A DNA stretch of 64,000 nt from the NCBI GenBank assembly GCA_002211745.1, contig CP022114.1, positions 4,310,645 to 4,374,644 on the forward strand, read 5' to 3'. Of the stretch, positions 9,347 to 24,021 are shown one piece after another. Source of the DNA: Kluyvera genomosp. 3. GTDB taxonomy: Bacteria > Pseudomonadota > Gammaproteobacteria > Enterobacterales > Enterobacteriaceae. The notes under the pieces were generated by a model that made no database searches, was not told the DNA's origin, and was given only the letters and a program-made list of their open reading frames with translations. The translations under genes and the position numbers were made by a program. Numbering within the stretch: the stretch's first letter is position 1; each line of letters begins with the position of its first letter.

Positions 9347-10459
9347 ATGAAAATCACCAAACTCACCACGTTTATTATGCACGTGCCGGTCACGAAAAAT
9401 ATTATCGGCGACTCAACCCATAGCATTACCCATTGGGGAATGCCGGGAGTGATGATCGAAACGGATACCGGTCTTGTTGGCTATGGCTATACCGGCACCC
9501 ATGCCGATATCACCACCGACCGCCTTATCACCACGATCATTCAGGACGTTTTCGGCCCCATGCTGATCGGTGAAGATGCCAGCGAAGTCCGCTATCTGCA
9601 CCGTAAGATGTCGCGCAGTTCGACCAATATCTGGGTTGGTCGCGGCGGTTTGATGCAAATGGCGCTCTCTGCCATTGATATCGCACTGTGGGATCTTAAA
9701 GCCAAAATGGTCGAGCAGCCGCTATGGAAAGTCTTTGGCGGCTCGAAAAACACCCGCGTTCTCGCCTATAACACCGACTGCGGCTGGCTGGTCCGTGATA
9801 CGCCGGAGCTGGTTGATGACTGCAAGAAAATGATTTTTGAAGAAGGGTTTAATGCCATCAAAATGAAAATCGGCAAGCCGGACCCACGTGAGGATCTCAA
9901 ACGTATTGAGGCCGTCAGAAAGGCGATCGGCGATGACGTGAATCTGATGGTCGACGCGAACGCCAAATGGGACATCAGTACCGCCAAACAATACGGCTCA
10001 CGGCTGGCGGATTTCGATATCACCTGGTTTGAAGAGCCGATGTGGCACGATGACGTCGCGAGCCACCGTACGCTGGCTGAACATATCCACACGCCGATTG
10101 CGCTGGGTGAGCTGCTCTATCAATTTGATTCATTTAAAGAATTTGTGCTGGCGGGTGCCGTGGATTACCTGCAGCCCGATGCAACGCGCTGTGGAGGGCT
10201 GACGGCGGTTTGGGAAATTGCCGATCTGGGTCAGGCTTTCAATCTGCCGGTCACGCCCCATCACGGTGACATGATGCAGGCGCAGCTGCACCTGGTCATG
10301 GCGCATCCTTCCTGCTCATTGCTGGAATTTATTCCCTGGACGCTGGACTGCTTCGTCGATCCGGTGGAAGTCAACGAGGGGTACTATTCTCTGCCCACCG
10401 CGCCTGGCGCCGGCACTACCCTTCGCCAGGAGGCGCTTGAGCGCTTTAGCGTAAGATAA
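9347..10459 (+). CDS. Mandelate racemase/muconate lactonizing-family sugar-acid dehydratase candidate
   Basis: An intact 370-residue enolase-superfamily enzyme. I chose the ATG at 9347 (MKITKLTTFIMHVPV) because the frame upstream overlaps the operator and promoter. It shows the lid domain, the Lys pair in NAIKMKIGKP (about residues 168-177), three acidic metal ligands in LMVDANAKWD, WFEEPMW and ALGELLYQ, and the Asp/His dyad of the mandelate-racemase subgroup in QPDATRCGG and TPHHGDMM. This subgroup mostly dehydrates acid sugars or racemises hydroxy acids; the substrate cannot be read from the sequence. The adjoining MFS carrier and Crp/Fnr regulator suggest a small catabolic module for an imported sugar acid. 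Confidence 0.8.
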   Translation: MKITKLTTFIMHVPVTKNIIGDSTHSITHWGMPGVMIETDTGLVGYGYTGTHADITTDRLITTIIQDVFGPMLIGEDASEVRYLHRKMSRSSTNIWVGRGGLMQMALSAIDIALWDLKAKMVEQPLWKVFGGSKNTRVLAYNTDCGWLVRDTPELVDDCKKMIFEEGFNAIKMKIGKPDPREDLKRIEAVRKAIGDDVNLMVDANAKWDISTAKQYGSRLADFDITWFEEPMWHDDVASHRTLAEHIHTPIALGELLYQFDSFKEFVLAGAVDYLQPDATRCGGLTAVWEIADLGQAFNLPVTPHHGDMMQAQLHLVMAHPSCSLLEFIPWTLDCFVDPVEVNEGYYSLPTAPGAGTTLRQEALERFSVR

Positions 10460-10525
10460 ACCAACCTGTATCGCCCGGGCACGGCTCGGGCCACAACAAT
10501 AATGACAAATACAAAGAGGTGATTT

Positions 10526-11894
10526 ATGCCCGCCCCTACCGATCAGGATTTATCACTGGCAATCCGTAAATCCATTCGTCGGATCATCCCGATGGTGACG
10601 TTGATGTTTATTCTGGCCTATCTGGATCGTTCCAACATTGGCTTTGCCAAACAAGAGTTTCAGCTGGATACCGGCCTCAGTGATGCGGCTTACGCTTTCG
10701 GCGCCGGGATCTTCTTTATCGGCTATGCGCTGTTTGAAGTCCCCAGCAATATACTGCTTTATCGTATCGGCGCTCGCGTCTGGCTTGCGCGTATTATGGT
10801 GACCTGGGCCTCGTGTCCGCATCGATGATGTTTGCCCACACGGAGTCGGTTTTTATCTTCTTACGTTTCCTGCTTGGCGTCAGCGAAGCAGGTTTCTTCC
10901 CGGGGTTATTCTTTATCTGACCTTCTGGTTCCCGCAGCATATCCGCGCGCGCGTCACCGGCTACTTTCTGTTTGGCGCACCGCTGGCCTTCATCATCGGC
11001 GGGCCGCTTTCCGGTTCATTGCTGTCGCTTGAGGGCACGGTACTGGCATTTGGTTTGCACGGTTGGCAGTTGATGTTCCTCGTGGAAGGTCTGCTCGCCT
11101 CCGCCGTTGGCATCTGGGTCTTCTTCTATCTTGATGACCGCCCTGATAACGCTAGCTGGCTGACAAAACAGGAAAAAGCGGCGCTAAATAAAACGCTGGA
11201 TCAGGAGGAACAGGTCAAACTCGCCCACGGTCCGAAAGGGGTGTGGCAAGCGCTGCTGGACATCCGTGTGCTTTATTTATGCCTGATCTGGTTTACGGTG
11301 CAGGTATGCGGTTATGGGATCTACTTCTTCCTGCCGACGCAAATCGCTACGCTGATGGGCACCAAAGTGGGCTTACTGGTCGGTTTCATTACCGCTATTC
11401 CACCGCTGTGCGCGGCTATCGCGGTGTACTACGTGCCGCGTATTTCGGAAAGATTGCAGGAGCGCCGCTATGTTGCCTCTATCACCTTTATGTCCGGCGC
11501 CGTCGGGATTGCCATCTCCGGGCTCGCAGACAGTATCCCGTTGATTGCCATTGTCGCTCTGTGCGTCGCTGCTGCCGGGCACCTGGCAATGCAGCCGTTA
11601 TACTGGACTTTCCCCTCTTCTTATCTTGGCGGTGCGGCAGCCGCTTCGGGCATCGCGTTGATTAACTCGATGGGGAATCTGGGAGGATTTGTGGCGCCAA
11701 ACCTGCGCGTCTGGGCGGAACAGACCTTTCACTCTGCGCAGGCGGGGCTCTATTTCCTGGCCATGGTGACGGCAGCGGGCAGCCTGATGATTCTGGCGCT
11801 CCGTCGATTCGGCATTGAAAAGCCCATGAACACGCCGCCCGCCAACCGCAACGTATCGGCCAGCGAGGCAAAATATCTGCGCCACTCTGATTAA
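10526..11894 (+). CDS. MFS organic-anion transporter (ACS family), frameshifted
   Basis: A 12-segment major facilitator of about 456 residues resembling the anion:cation symporters for hexuronate, galactonate or tartrate. The start MPAPTDQDLSLAIRKSIRR leads into the first membrane segment and then LDRSNIGFAK, the characteristic family loop between segments 1 and 2. Two single-base losses break it, at about 10810 (GACCTGGGCCTCG) and about 10907 (CCGGGGTTATTC). With them restored the frame continues through SEAGFFPGVILYLTFWFP, another family hallmark, to RHSD. It lies 66 bases after the racemase-type gene and probably imports that enzyme's substrate. Confidence 0.8.
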
Positions 11895-11900
11895 CAGGAA

Positions 11901-12689
11901 ATGATACAGTGCTACGACAACAATCAACCTCAGGCAGTCACAACGATGGTTAAGATATTGGCCGTAGCACCGTCACATGATCCCGTCATTTCGCCGGAGG
12001 AGATCAACACTATTCTGCTTGGCAGCAGTTGGTTTCGCGCGCTACCGGATTATCTCATTGAACAGATGGTGTCCCGCGCCACTCTGTATCAATACGAGAA
12101 TGGTGAAATCATTCACTACCGCGGTGATGAATCGCTGGGTTTGTATGCGGTCATCACCGGTTCCGTGAAGGTGAGTTCCGTCTCAGCCGATGGCAGAGAA
12201 TGTATTTTCCGCTATCTTTCGCCGGGCAACTGGTTCGGCGAAATTGGCATGATCGATAAGTCTACCCGCACCCACGATGCGAGGGCGATCGGTAAGACGA
12301 TACTCCTGACGCTAAAGCCCCGCGACGTTGAGTTCCTTCTGCAAAACTACCCGATTCTTCATCGTTTTCTGGCGCTACTGTTGTGTAAAGTGGTACGCAA
12401 TGCCTTCACCATGCTGCATGACAGCACGTTGTTATCGGTATCTGCGCGCCTCGCAAAGCGGTTAGTCAGCCTATCAGAGGGATACGGCGAGCCGCATGAA
12501 CGGGGAGTGTTGATCAATCTCTATCTGACGCAGGACGATCTGGCGACAATCATTAATACAACTCGCCAAACCATCAATAAACGGTTGGTTGCGTGGGAGA
12601 AATTGGGATGGATAGACGCGAAGTACGGCAAAATTTTAATCGTCAATATCAATGCACTCAGGCAGTTATATGCTGATGAAGACGAATAG
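11901..12689 (+). CDS. Crp/Fnr-family transcriptional regulator
   Basis: An intact regulator of up to 262 residues. An N-terminal cyclic-nucleotide-binding-like beta-roll (about residues 50-150, with FGEIGMIDKS) is followed by a dimerisation helix and a C-terminal winged helix (LTQDDLATIINTTRQTINK). The beta-roll lacks the Arg-Ser pair that binds cAMP in Crp (it reads RTHDARAI), so the ligand, if any, differs. The recognition helix keeps the first Arg of Crp's R-E-T-V-G-R but has Gln and Lys at the Glu and second Arg positions. The start may be 11901 or the ATG at 11946; neither has an ideal ribosome site. It probably controls the adjacent enzyme/transporter pair. Confidence 0.8.
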   Translation: MIQCYDNNQPQAVTTMVKILAVAPSHDPVISPEEINTILLGSSWFRALPDYLIEQMVSRATLYQYENGEIIHYRGDESLGLYAVITGSVKVSSVSADGRECIFRYLSPGNWFGEIGMIDKSTRTHDARAIGKTILLTLKPRDVEFLLQNYPILHRFLALLLCKVVRNAFTMLHDSTLLSVSARLAKRLVSLSEGYGEPHERGVLINLYLTQDDLATIINTTRQTINKRLVAWEKLGWIDAKYGKILIVNINALRQLYADEDE

Positions 12690-12729
12690 CGCGATCCAAG
12701 CGCTTTTTCTATTTCGCACAGACGCAAAA

Positions 12730-12757
12730 AAGCCCATCCGGCAGGATGGGCTTCTTC
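12730..12757. terminator. Bidirectional terminator between the regulator gene and the rRNA operon
   Basis: AAGCCCATCC (12730-12739) pairs with GGATGGGCTT (12744-12753) around GGCA. On the minus strand it is followed by TTTTTTGCG, so it ends the rRNA operon just after 5S. The plus-strand side (TCTTC) is weaker. Confidence 0.85.
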
Positions 12758-12765
12758 ACTAATTG

Positions 12766-12885
12766 ATGTCTGGCAGTTCCCTACTCTCGCATGGGGAGAC
12801 CCCACACTACCATCGGCGCTACGGCGTTTCACTTCTGAGTTCGGCATGGGGTCAGGTGGGACCACCGCGCTACAGCCGCCAGGCA
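12766..12885 (-). rRNA. rrf: 5S ribosomal RNA
   Basis: A 120-base gene on the minus strand, from TGCCTGGCGGC to TGCCAGACAT. It contains the conserved CCCATGCCGAACTCAG block. It is the last gene of the operon, 89 bases after 23S. Confidence 0.97.
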
Positions 12886-12974
12886 AATTCTGTTTTCAGA
12901 CCGCTTTATGCGTTCTGATGTTATCTGTATCAGGCTGAAAATTTGTCTCTTCGCCAAAACATCTTCGGCGTTGT

Positions 12975-15867
<2,893 letters not shown>

Positions 15868-16065
15868 TCACAACCCGAAGATGTTTCACTTCGTGTTGCG
15901 AAAATTTGAGAGACTCGAACACACCGCCTATCTGTTCTTATTACGGAGAACAGACACAGTGTGTCGTTTCAATTTTCAGCTTGATCCAGATTTTTAAAGA
16001 GCAAAACTTCGCAGTGAACCTTTTCAGGTACACTCTGAAGTTTTCTTGGTTTGTTGCAGTAAAGA

Positions 16066-16141
16066 TGGTGGAGCTATGCGGGATCGAACCGCAGACCTCC
16101 TGCGTGCAAAGCAGGCGCTCTCCCAGCTGAGCTATAGCCCC
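16066..16141 (-). tRNA. alaT: tRNA-Ala (anticodon TGC)
   Basis: 76 bases including encoded CCA, beginning GGGGCTATAGCTCAGCTGGG, with anticodon loop CTTTGCACG and TpsiC arm GGTTCGATCC. It is the second spacer tRNA of the operon, before 23S. Confidence 0.97.
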
Positions 16142-16180
16142 ATCGTATAGTGAATCTCCCTCAAATCCGCGGGACGAATT

Positions 16181-16257
<77 letters not shown>

Positions 16258-16327
16258 GCAGAGATTCTTTACTGCTATTTTTCATCAGACAATCTGTGTG
16301 AGCACTTCAAAGAACGTTTCTTTAAGG

Positions 16328-17863
<1,536 letters not shown>

Positions 17864-17932
17864 AAGTTTGATGCTCGTGAATTAAACTTCGTAATGAATT
17901 ACGTGTTCACTCAGAGACTTGGTATTCATTTT

Positions 17933-18003
17933 TCGTCTTGCGACGTTAAGAATCCGTATCTTCGAGTGCCCACACAGATTGTCTGATAAATTGTTAAAGA
18001 GCA
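17933..18003 (-). promoter_or_regulatory. rRNA leader with boxA antitermination site
   Basis: On the minus strand the leader contains TGCTCTTTAACA (boxA, 17992-18003), followed by the usual enteric leader sequence up to 16S. BoxA recruits the NusB/NusE antitermination complex in enterobacteria. Confidence 0.8.
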
Positions 18004-18043
18004 GTTGCGACGCGGCTTACAGCTCACCGTCGCGAGGTGGCGT

Positions 18044-18071
18044 ATATTACGCTTTCCTCTTTCAGAGTCAA
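18044..18071 (-). promoter_or_regulatory. rRNA operon promoter P2
   Basis: On the minus strand, TTGACT (18066-18071) and TAATAT (18044-18049) are separated by 16 bases, in the normal rrn P2 position about 180 bases upstream of 16S. Confidence 0.8.
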
Positions 18072-18153
18072 CCCTCATTTTCAGGTTTTTCTCTTCAACC
18101 AACCCGGCTACTTAGTGTGAAGTGATTCACATCCACCGTGTCGATGGAGGCGC

Positions 18154-18181
18154 ATTATAGGGAGTTTCCTCGGGGCCGCAA
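18154..18181 (-). promoter_or_regulatory. rRNA operon promoter P1
   Basis: On the minus strand, TTGCGG (18176-18181) and a perfect TATAAT (18154-18159) are separated by 16 bases and followed by a GCGCCTCC discriminator, the feature that makes P1 sensitive to ppGpp and initiating NTP levels. An A-rich patch just upstream could act as UP element. Confidence 0.85.
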
Positions 18182-18292
18182 CCCTTAAATTGCAGAAAAA
18201 TGACTGACTGCTGCAATCCACAGCAGAATGCCGCCTTATACCCATTTACGCACAGAGTTATCCACAAACCCTGTTAAACAGCGCGCAATTTA

Positions 18293-18812
18293 TCACAACC
18301 GCTCTGTCCATTTGCTTAAGCGCGACTGTGCTTTTCCGCTCGCATCGACCGCGCGACCGTCCGGCAACCAGCGTTCCGCTTCCCCTTTCAGCTTGCCGCC
18401 CTCGTAATATTGCCGTGCCGCGAGTGCGCCATCCGGATAGAACTGTTCACTAATCTGATGACGCAGTCCGTTGTGCCATTGCTCACGCATCTGCACGAGC
18501 CCGGAAGGATAAAAGGAGCGACATTCGCCATCGAGTTGCCCTCGCGCCACATCTCTTCACGGATAAGCGCCCCCTCCGGCGACCAGTAACGCGCCAGCCC
18601 CTGCGCATTACCGTGGTGATAAGCCTGCTGCATCGCCAACTGCCCGTTCGGATGCCAGCTTTCCATCACGCCATGCAGTACGCCGTGCTGATAACGCAGG
18701 ATTGCCAGCAACCGCCCATTCTCCTCAATACGCAACGCCCCTCGAGCACGCCATCCTCCAGCGTTGCACGCAGTACGCTACTCGCCTGTTGGTGCTCCAG
18801 CAGCTCCTCCAT
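18293..18812 (-). CDS. MORN-like YwqK-family protein in the T6SS vgrG cluster, frameshifted
   Basis: A protein of about 173 residues built from MORN-like repeats of the G-x-x-x-G-x-x-x-x-Y/W-x-x-D/N-G type, e.g. HGVMESWHPNGQLAMQQAYH, GLARYWSPEGALIREE and SEQFYPDGALAARQYYEGG. The start is the ATG at 18810-18812 (MEELLEHQQASS), 12 bases after the vgrG stop. Two single-base losses, at about 18735 and about 18535, break it. Such repeat proteins are annotated as YwqK-family antitoxins and are often found beside polymorphic toxins or VgrG genes. The position suggests an accessory or immunity role, but this is not shown by the sequence. Confidence 0.65.
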
Positions 18813-18824
18813 ATGCCCTCTCCA

Positions 18825-20788
18825 TTAATTGATCTTCACCAACCCACCTTTAATGGTCAGCATCCCACCGCCGTCAATCGTTTGGGTGGCGCTGGCTTTG
18901 CTGGTCAGTGTGGCTTTGGCTTCATGGTTGATCGTGGCACCTTTTTGGGTGAGTGAAGCCTTCGCCTCACTAGCGATGTTGGTGGCATCCAGCTTCAGAT
19001 CGGCCGCCGCGCTGGCTTTGAGTGCCGCCCCGCTTTTCAGTGTGAGCGTTTTGCCACTCTCCAGAGTGAGCGAGCCAGAGACCTTAATCGTCAAGTCGCC
19101 ATCGACGTTGAGCGTATAGCAGCCCTTCACTTTGCTGGTCTGGTTGCCATCGATGGTATGTTCCTGGTCTCCCTTCACCGTCACGCTGCGTTTATCTTTT
19201 ACCTCAAGCATGTCGCTGCCCTTCTCTATCTTCACCGTGCGATTACCCTTTTTCACGGTCAGCGTTTCATTTCCCTCTTCTATAGTAGAGGAGCGATCGT
19301 TTTTGATGGTGGCCGTCTGGTCATGATCCACGGTGAGGATGCTGTCATTGAGCACCGTGAGCTGAAAATCCTTCTGCGCCTGCATCGCCAGCAGTTCAGC
19401 ATCCTTCTTGTCGTCGAAACGCAGTTCGTTAAAGCCTTTTTCACTCTGCGTTTTGATACCGGATTGCGTCTGATTCGTCGGGAGCGGATACGGTAGCGCG
19501 TTCGCACCGTTATACACGCAGCCGGTAATCAGCGGTTTATCCGGGTCGCCATCCACAAAGGTAATCACCACCTCCTGGCCGATACGCGGGATAAACTGCG
19601 CACCAAAACCATTGCCGCTCCAGGCGGTCGCCACCCGCAGCCAGCAGGAGCTGGTTTCATCATTTTTGCCGTCCCGATCCCACGGGAACTGCACTTTCAC
19701 TCGTCCGAGTTTGTCGGTCCAGATCGTTTCCCCTGCTTACCAACCACCTGCGCGGTTTGCGTATGCATAAACGGTTTCGGCGTAGTGCATTGCGGCCGAT
19801 ACGGCGTGGCTTTTGGGATGGCGGTAAAGCGGTTGCGATATTGCTGCCCGTCATAGTCGTGGGTTACCGACGTCAGCACCCAGTCGATATTGAGCGCTTT
19901 GTCGGGGTGATCGGTGAGCGTGAACCAGTGTCCCGCCATCAGCGCCGCGCAGTCGCTTTCACCAACGAGCTGTTTGGCCTGAGCCTTCAGCGCATTAACC
20001 TTCCACGCCGACAGCGCGTCCCCCTGTGCTTTTTCGCGAAAACCGCCGGGATGCTGATACTGTACGCCGCCCTTTTTCTCTCCCGCCTGCGCATACAGCG
20101 CGGCCTTCGGCTGCTCATAGTTAAAGTCGCTGCTCTGGAAGCCTTGCGCGGTGGTCTGTAAATGCAGCTCCGCCGAGCGAATCGCCCCGGTTTCCCGGCC
20201 ACCGCTCTGCGCCGCCTGATACTTCACCTTTATGTCGCCGGGGATTGGCGGAAAGGCGCTATTGTCATCCGCCAGCACCAGCGTGTGTTTTCCTTCTTCA
20301 TATATATAGAACCAGAAGATCCCCTCCTGCTCGAGCAGACGGGAGACAAAGCTGAAGTCACTTTCGTTGTATTGCAGGCAGTATTCGCGCTTCGCCGGTT
20401 TGGTTTTGAGCTGGAACTTGTAGTCGGTAAAACAGTTATCTTTAAACACCTTTTCGGCAATTTCTTGCGCGTTTAGGTTCTGAAAGATGCGGTTATTGCT
20501 GGAAAGCGTTAGCCACCATAGCCAGGGGCGGAGGATAAACTGATAACGATCGGCGTTGGCGGTAGCTGGGAGGTGGTGAGCTTCGGCGATAAGGGCGTCG
20601 AAGTTGGCGTTATTAATAGCCGCGGTGAGATGGGTCGCTAGCACGCTATCTAAGGTTAACGGCGCGGAGGTGGTTGCCGCAACGGTGGCGACGGTTAAAC
20701 CATTAAGTTGGGAGTCAGTTTGCGCCACTGTGGCAATAATACCTGTCAGTGCTGGTACTGTGAGTTTTATAATAAATAGATCAGCCAT
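18825..20788 (-). CDS. tssI: VgrG spike protein TssI, frameshifted
   Basis: The T6SS spike, about 655 residues. The gp27-like part (about residues 80-350) includes YQFILRPWLWWLTLSSNN and the diagnostic IFQNLNAQEIAEKVF. The gp5 OB-fold follows (VQFPWDRDGKNDETSSCWLR, VTFVDGDPDKPLITG), then a long triangular beta-prism of short repeats (KGNRTVKIEKG, VKGDQEHTIDGNQ). The ending TIKGGLVKIN has no C-terminal effector extension. The frame breaks once at about 19720, between VVGKQG and the OB domain. The N-terminal 50 residues (MADLFIIKLTVPALTGII) are unusual, shorter and more hydrophobic than typical. It sits directly downstream of the metallopeptidase gene, so it probably carries that protein. Confidence 0.92.
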
Positions 20789-20844
20789 AGGGACTTCCTT
20801 TTTATATCAAAATCACGACATTAAATACTCAAGAACTGAAACTA

Positions 20845-21422
20845 TTATTTAAACTCGGAAATATAAAACCCATAGTTTTCTGCATTCATAATAGCGAGAT
20901 CAGGATTATGACGAGCCAAGCTTTTAGAAAGATTGGCTCCATAAGCTACATGGCCAGTAAGAGGGTCTACAATATCATCTGTCCCCCCAGCAAATGAGAT
21001 ATTTCATGCACTACCGTTCCTATCTGAGATTGTTTATCTGAACTTAATAATGACATTTGCTCTAGCAAACGAGGACAGATATCAATGACAAAATTAGAAA
21101 TCGGGCTTCTTGCCTGAGCCACAGTAGCAACATTCCATCCATATGCCGGCGCATAAGCAACAGCATTTGTATTTGGAGTACAATTATTTGTATTATAATT
21201 AATAGTAACAACGCCATTCAGCATAGCATAATTCATTTTGTGGAGAATATTTCGTACCACAAGTCGATCGCCGACACCAAACCATTTTGCAAATATTTCC
21301 CCATCAGTATCTTTCATATGCATTGCGTAAGCTTTACCAATAGCATCATTCACTTGAATTATTATACTTTTTATCTGCTTTAATTTATTGTCGGGAAAAC
21401 CAACATAATTCTTAATACCCAT
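20845..21422 (-). CDS. M35-like zinc metallopeptidase, candidate T6SS effector (frameshifted)
   Basis: A protein of about 192 residues with a zincin motif HEISH at about residues 139-143. One G is missing in a GGGGG run at about 20990; adding it continues the frame as LLGGTDDIVDPLTG to the end FYISEFK. HExxH followed by G-T-x-D is the aspzincin (M35, deuterolysin/peptidyl-Lys metallopeptidase) signature, with the Asp as third zinc ligand. There is no signal peptide. The gene is clearly richer in A and T than clpV and vgrG on either side, a sign of recent acquisition. Its place between clpV and vgrG makes it a likely VgrG-delivered effector. The target and immunity protein are unknown. Confidence 0.7.
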
Positions 21423-21454
21423 ATTTGCTCCTCAATATTAAGATTTTTTGCAAA

Positions 21455-23949
21455 CTAATCCATTCCCATAACTTCCCCAACCACCAAATTCTCCACATCC
21501 CTGGCCCCCACTCCCTTACACTTCTCCATCACCCTTTCCACCAACCCCTCATCCATATTCAACTTCTCCCCGTCGCCACAAAATACCGTTGCGACAACTT
21601 CTCCAGCTTCGCCAACACAATCCCTTTCAGCACTGCTTCATCCAGTGCCCGATAAACCACCGTAGTCATCCGCGCCAAAAACGCCGGACGAAATTGCCGC
21701 AGCAACTCTTCCCGCAGCGCCTCGTTAAACCGCTCGCTATTTAATTCCGCAACCGGCGTATCGAGAATCAGCTCCGCCCCAACGTTACTGGTCGCCAACA
21801 TCACCGTATTTCTAAAATCAACAATCAGCCCGGTCCCGTCCTCCATCACCCCTTTATCGAAGACGTTATAAAACGCCTCGAGTACGTCCGGGTGCGCTTT
21901 CTCAATTTCATCGAGCAGCACTACCGAGTAAGGCCGACGACGCACCGCTTCGGTTAACGCTCCGCCGCTGCCGTAGCCGACATACCCCGGCGGTGCGCCT
22001 TTCAGTTGGCTGACGGTGTGCGCTTCCTGATATTCGGAAAGATTGATGGTGATGAGGTTACGTTCGCCGCCGTAGAGCACATCAGCCAGCGCATACGCGG
22101 TTTCGGTTTTGCCAACGCCGGTCGGGCCTACCAGCAGAAACACACCCACCGGTTTTTGCGGGTCAGTCAGGCCGCTGCGATACGCTCGCAGCCGTTGGGC
22201 GATCACCTCCAGCGCCGCCTGTTGCCCCATCACCCGCTTGCTCATCCGCCCCACCAGCGTGTTGAGCGCGTGGGCTTCATCGGTGAGCATCTGGCCAATC
22301 GGAATGCCCGTCCAGCCACTGATCACCGTGGCGACAGTAGCGGCATCCACGCAGTCCGGCACCAGAGGCACTTCGTCGCGTAGCTGCGCGGCGGCGGTTT
22401 CCAGACGGCCAATCAGCGCGGCGCACTCCACCAGCGACTGCTCCAGTTCATCATCATCTTCCGCCTGCTCGCTCAGAGTCAGCATTCGCTGCCGCGCCGC
22501 CTGCAGTTCGCCGACCCGCTGACGTTCGTCCTGCCAGCGCTCTTCCAGCACTCGCGCCTGCTGGCGTAGCTTCTCGCCCTGCGTCTCTAATTCACATAAC
22601 CGATCGTGGTGATCGATCCCCACCAGCAGTTCGCGATTAAGCCGCTCTCGTTCTTCTTCCATCGCCGCCTGCTGCTGGCGTACGGCTTCCAGTGCGGGAG
22701 GAATATCGTGCTGCGCCAGCGCTACCCGCGCACAAGCGGTATCAAGCACGCTGATAGCTTTATCCGGCAACTGCCGCCCGGAGATATAGCGCTGGGTTAG
22801 CCGCACCGCTTCGCGGATCGCCGAATCAAGGATCTGCACACCGTGGTGCTTCTGGAGTTTGTCGGCCACCGCCCGCAGCATCACGATAGCGCTCTGCTCG
22901 TCCGGCTCCTCAATCTGAATGCGCTGAAAACGCCGGTCCAGTGCAGGATCTTTCTCAAAGTACTTTTTGTACTCCTGCCAGGTGGTAGCAGCGATGGTTC
23001 GCAGCTCACCGCGTGCCAGTGCGGGCTTCAGCAGGTTGGCAGCGTCGCTGCCGCCCTCGGCACCGCCTGCGCCAATCAGCGTGTGGGCTTCATCGATAAA
23101 CAGGATGATCGGCGTGGGCGATCGTTTTACCGCCTCGATCACCTCCTTCAGCCGCTTCTCAAACTCGCCCTTCACACCCGCACCCGCCTGCAAAAGCCCA
23201 AGGTCGAGCGCCAGCAGCGCCACATTTCTCAGCGACGGCGGCACGTTACCTTCAGCAATGCGTCGCGCGAATCCTTCCGCCACGGCGGTTTTGCCGACGC
23301 CGGGCGCCCCCACCAGAATCGGGTTGTTCTGCCGACGACGCAGCAGAATATCAATGCACTGGCGGATCTCGGATTCACGACCGATGATCGGATCGATCTT
23401 CCCTTCACACGCATCGCGAGTCAGATCGTGGGTATACTGATCCAGCACGCCGTGCGGCTCCACCTTTGGCTCTTCACGCACGTTCTCTGCAGAATCACGG
23501 CACCAGTCCGGCCATTTACTTTCCAGCTCACTCACCGGGAGTTGCAGTAACACGGGCATCCCTTGAGCCAGCTGGCTACGCAACCGCTCGCGGCTAAGTA
23601 ACGCCAGCAGAAGCAATGCGGAACGCACGTGGGGCTGACGTTGAAACGCCGCCTGCAACACCGCCCCCTCCAGCAACTCCACCAGCGCGACCGAAAACAC
23701 CGGCATTCGCGTACAGCCGATTTTAAATGACCCCTGTGCGCGTCGGCTCTCTTCGCGCAGCACATCAACCGGAATCGAGGCATGACTCAGACAGCAGACC
23801 AGGTCGTTTTGCCCTTCATCCAGCAGCGCCAGCAGTAAATGTTCCGGTTCGACAAACCAGTGCCCCTGCGCCCGGCTGCCTTCCGCAGCCCGTTCCAGCG
23901 CCTTAAAGCAGGTTGGATTGAGGCGTGAAACCAGTGCTTTTAAATCCAT
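21455..23949 (-). CDS. clpV: T6SS ATPase ClpV/TssH (frameshifted near end)
   Basis: An AAA+ unfoldase of about 830 residues that disassembles the contracted TssB/TssC sheath. The N-domain starts MDLKALVSRLNPTCFKALE. The first ATPase has Walker A VGAPGVGKTA and Walker B IILFIDEAHTL; a coiled-coil middle domain spans about residues 400-520; the second ATPase has LVGPTGVGKTETA and VVLLDEIEKAHPD. The C-terminal frame is lost at about 21572 by one missing G; restoring it adds about 37 residues, FVATGEKLNMDEG to EVMGMD. It lies in the minus-strand arm 72 bases after tssG. Confidence 0.95.
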
Positions 23950-24021
23950 CTCACTTCTCCTTAAGTGGCAGACGGCAGCAGAAGCGCTGCGGCCTGCGTC
24001 CGGCTAATCGTGCGGTATGTC

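Noticed and set aside
22843-23550. A 235-codon plus-strand frame opposite clpV
   Set aside because: Antisense shadow of the conserved clpV AAA+ domain.
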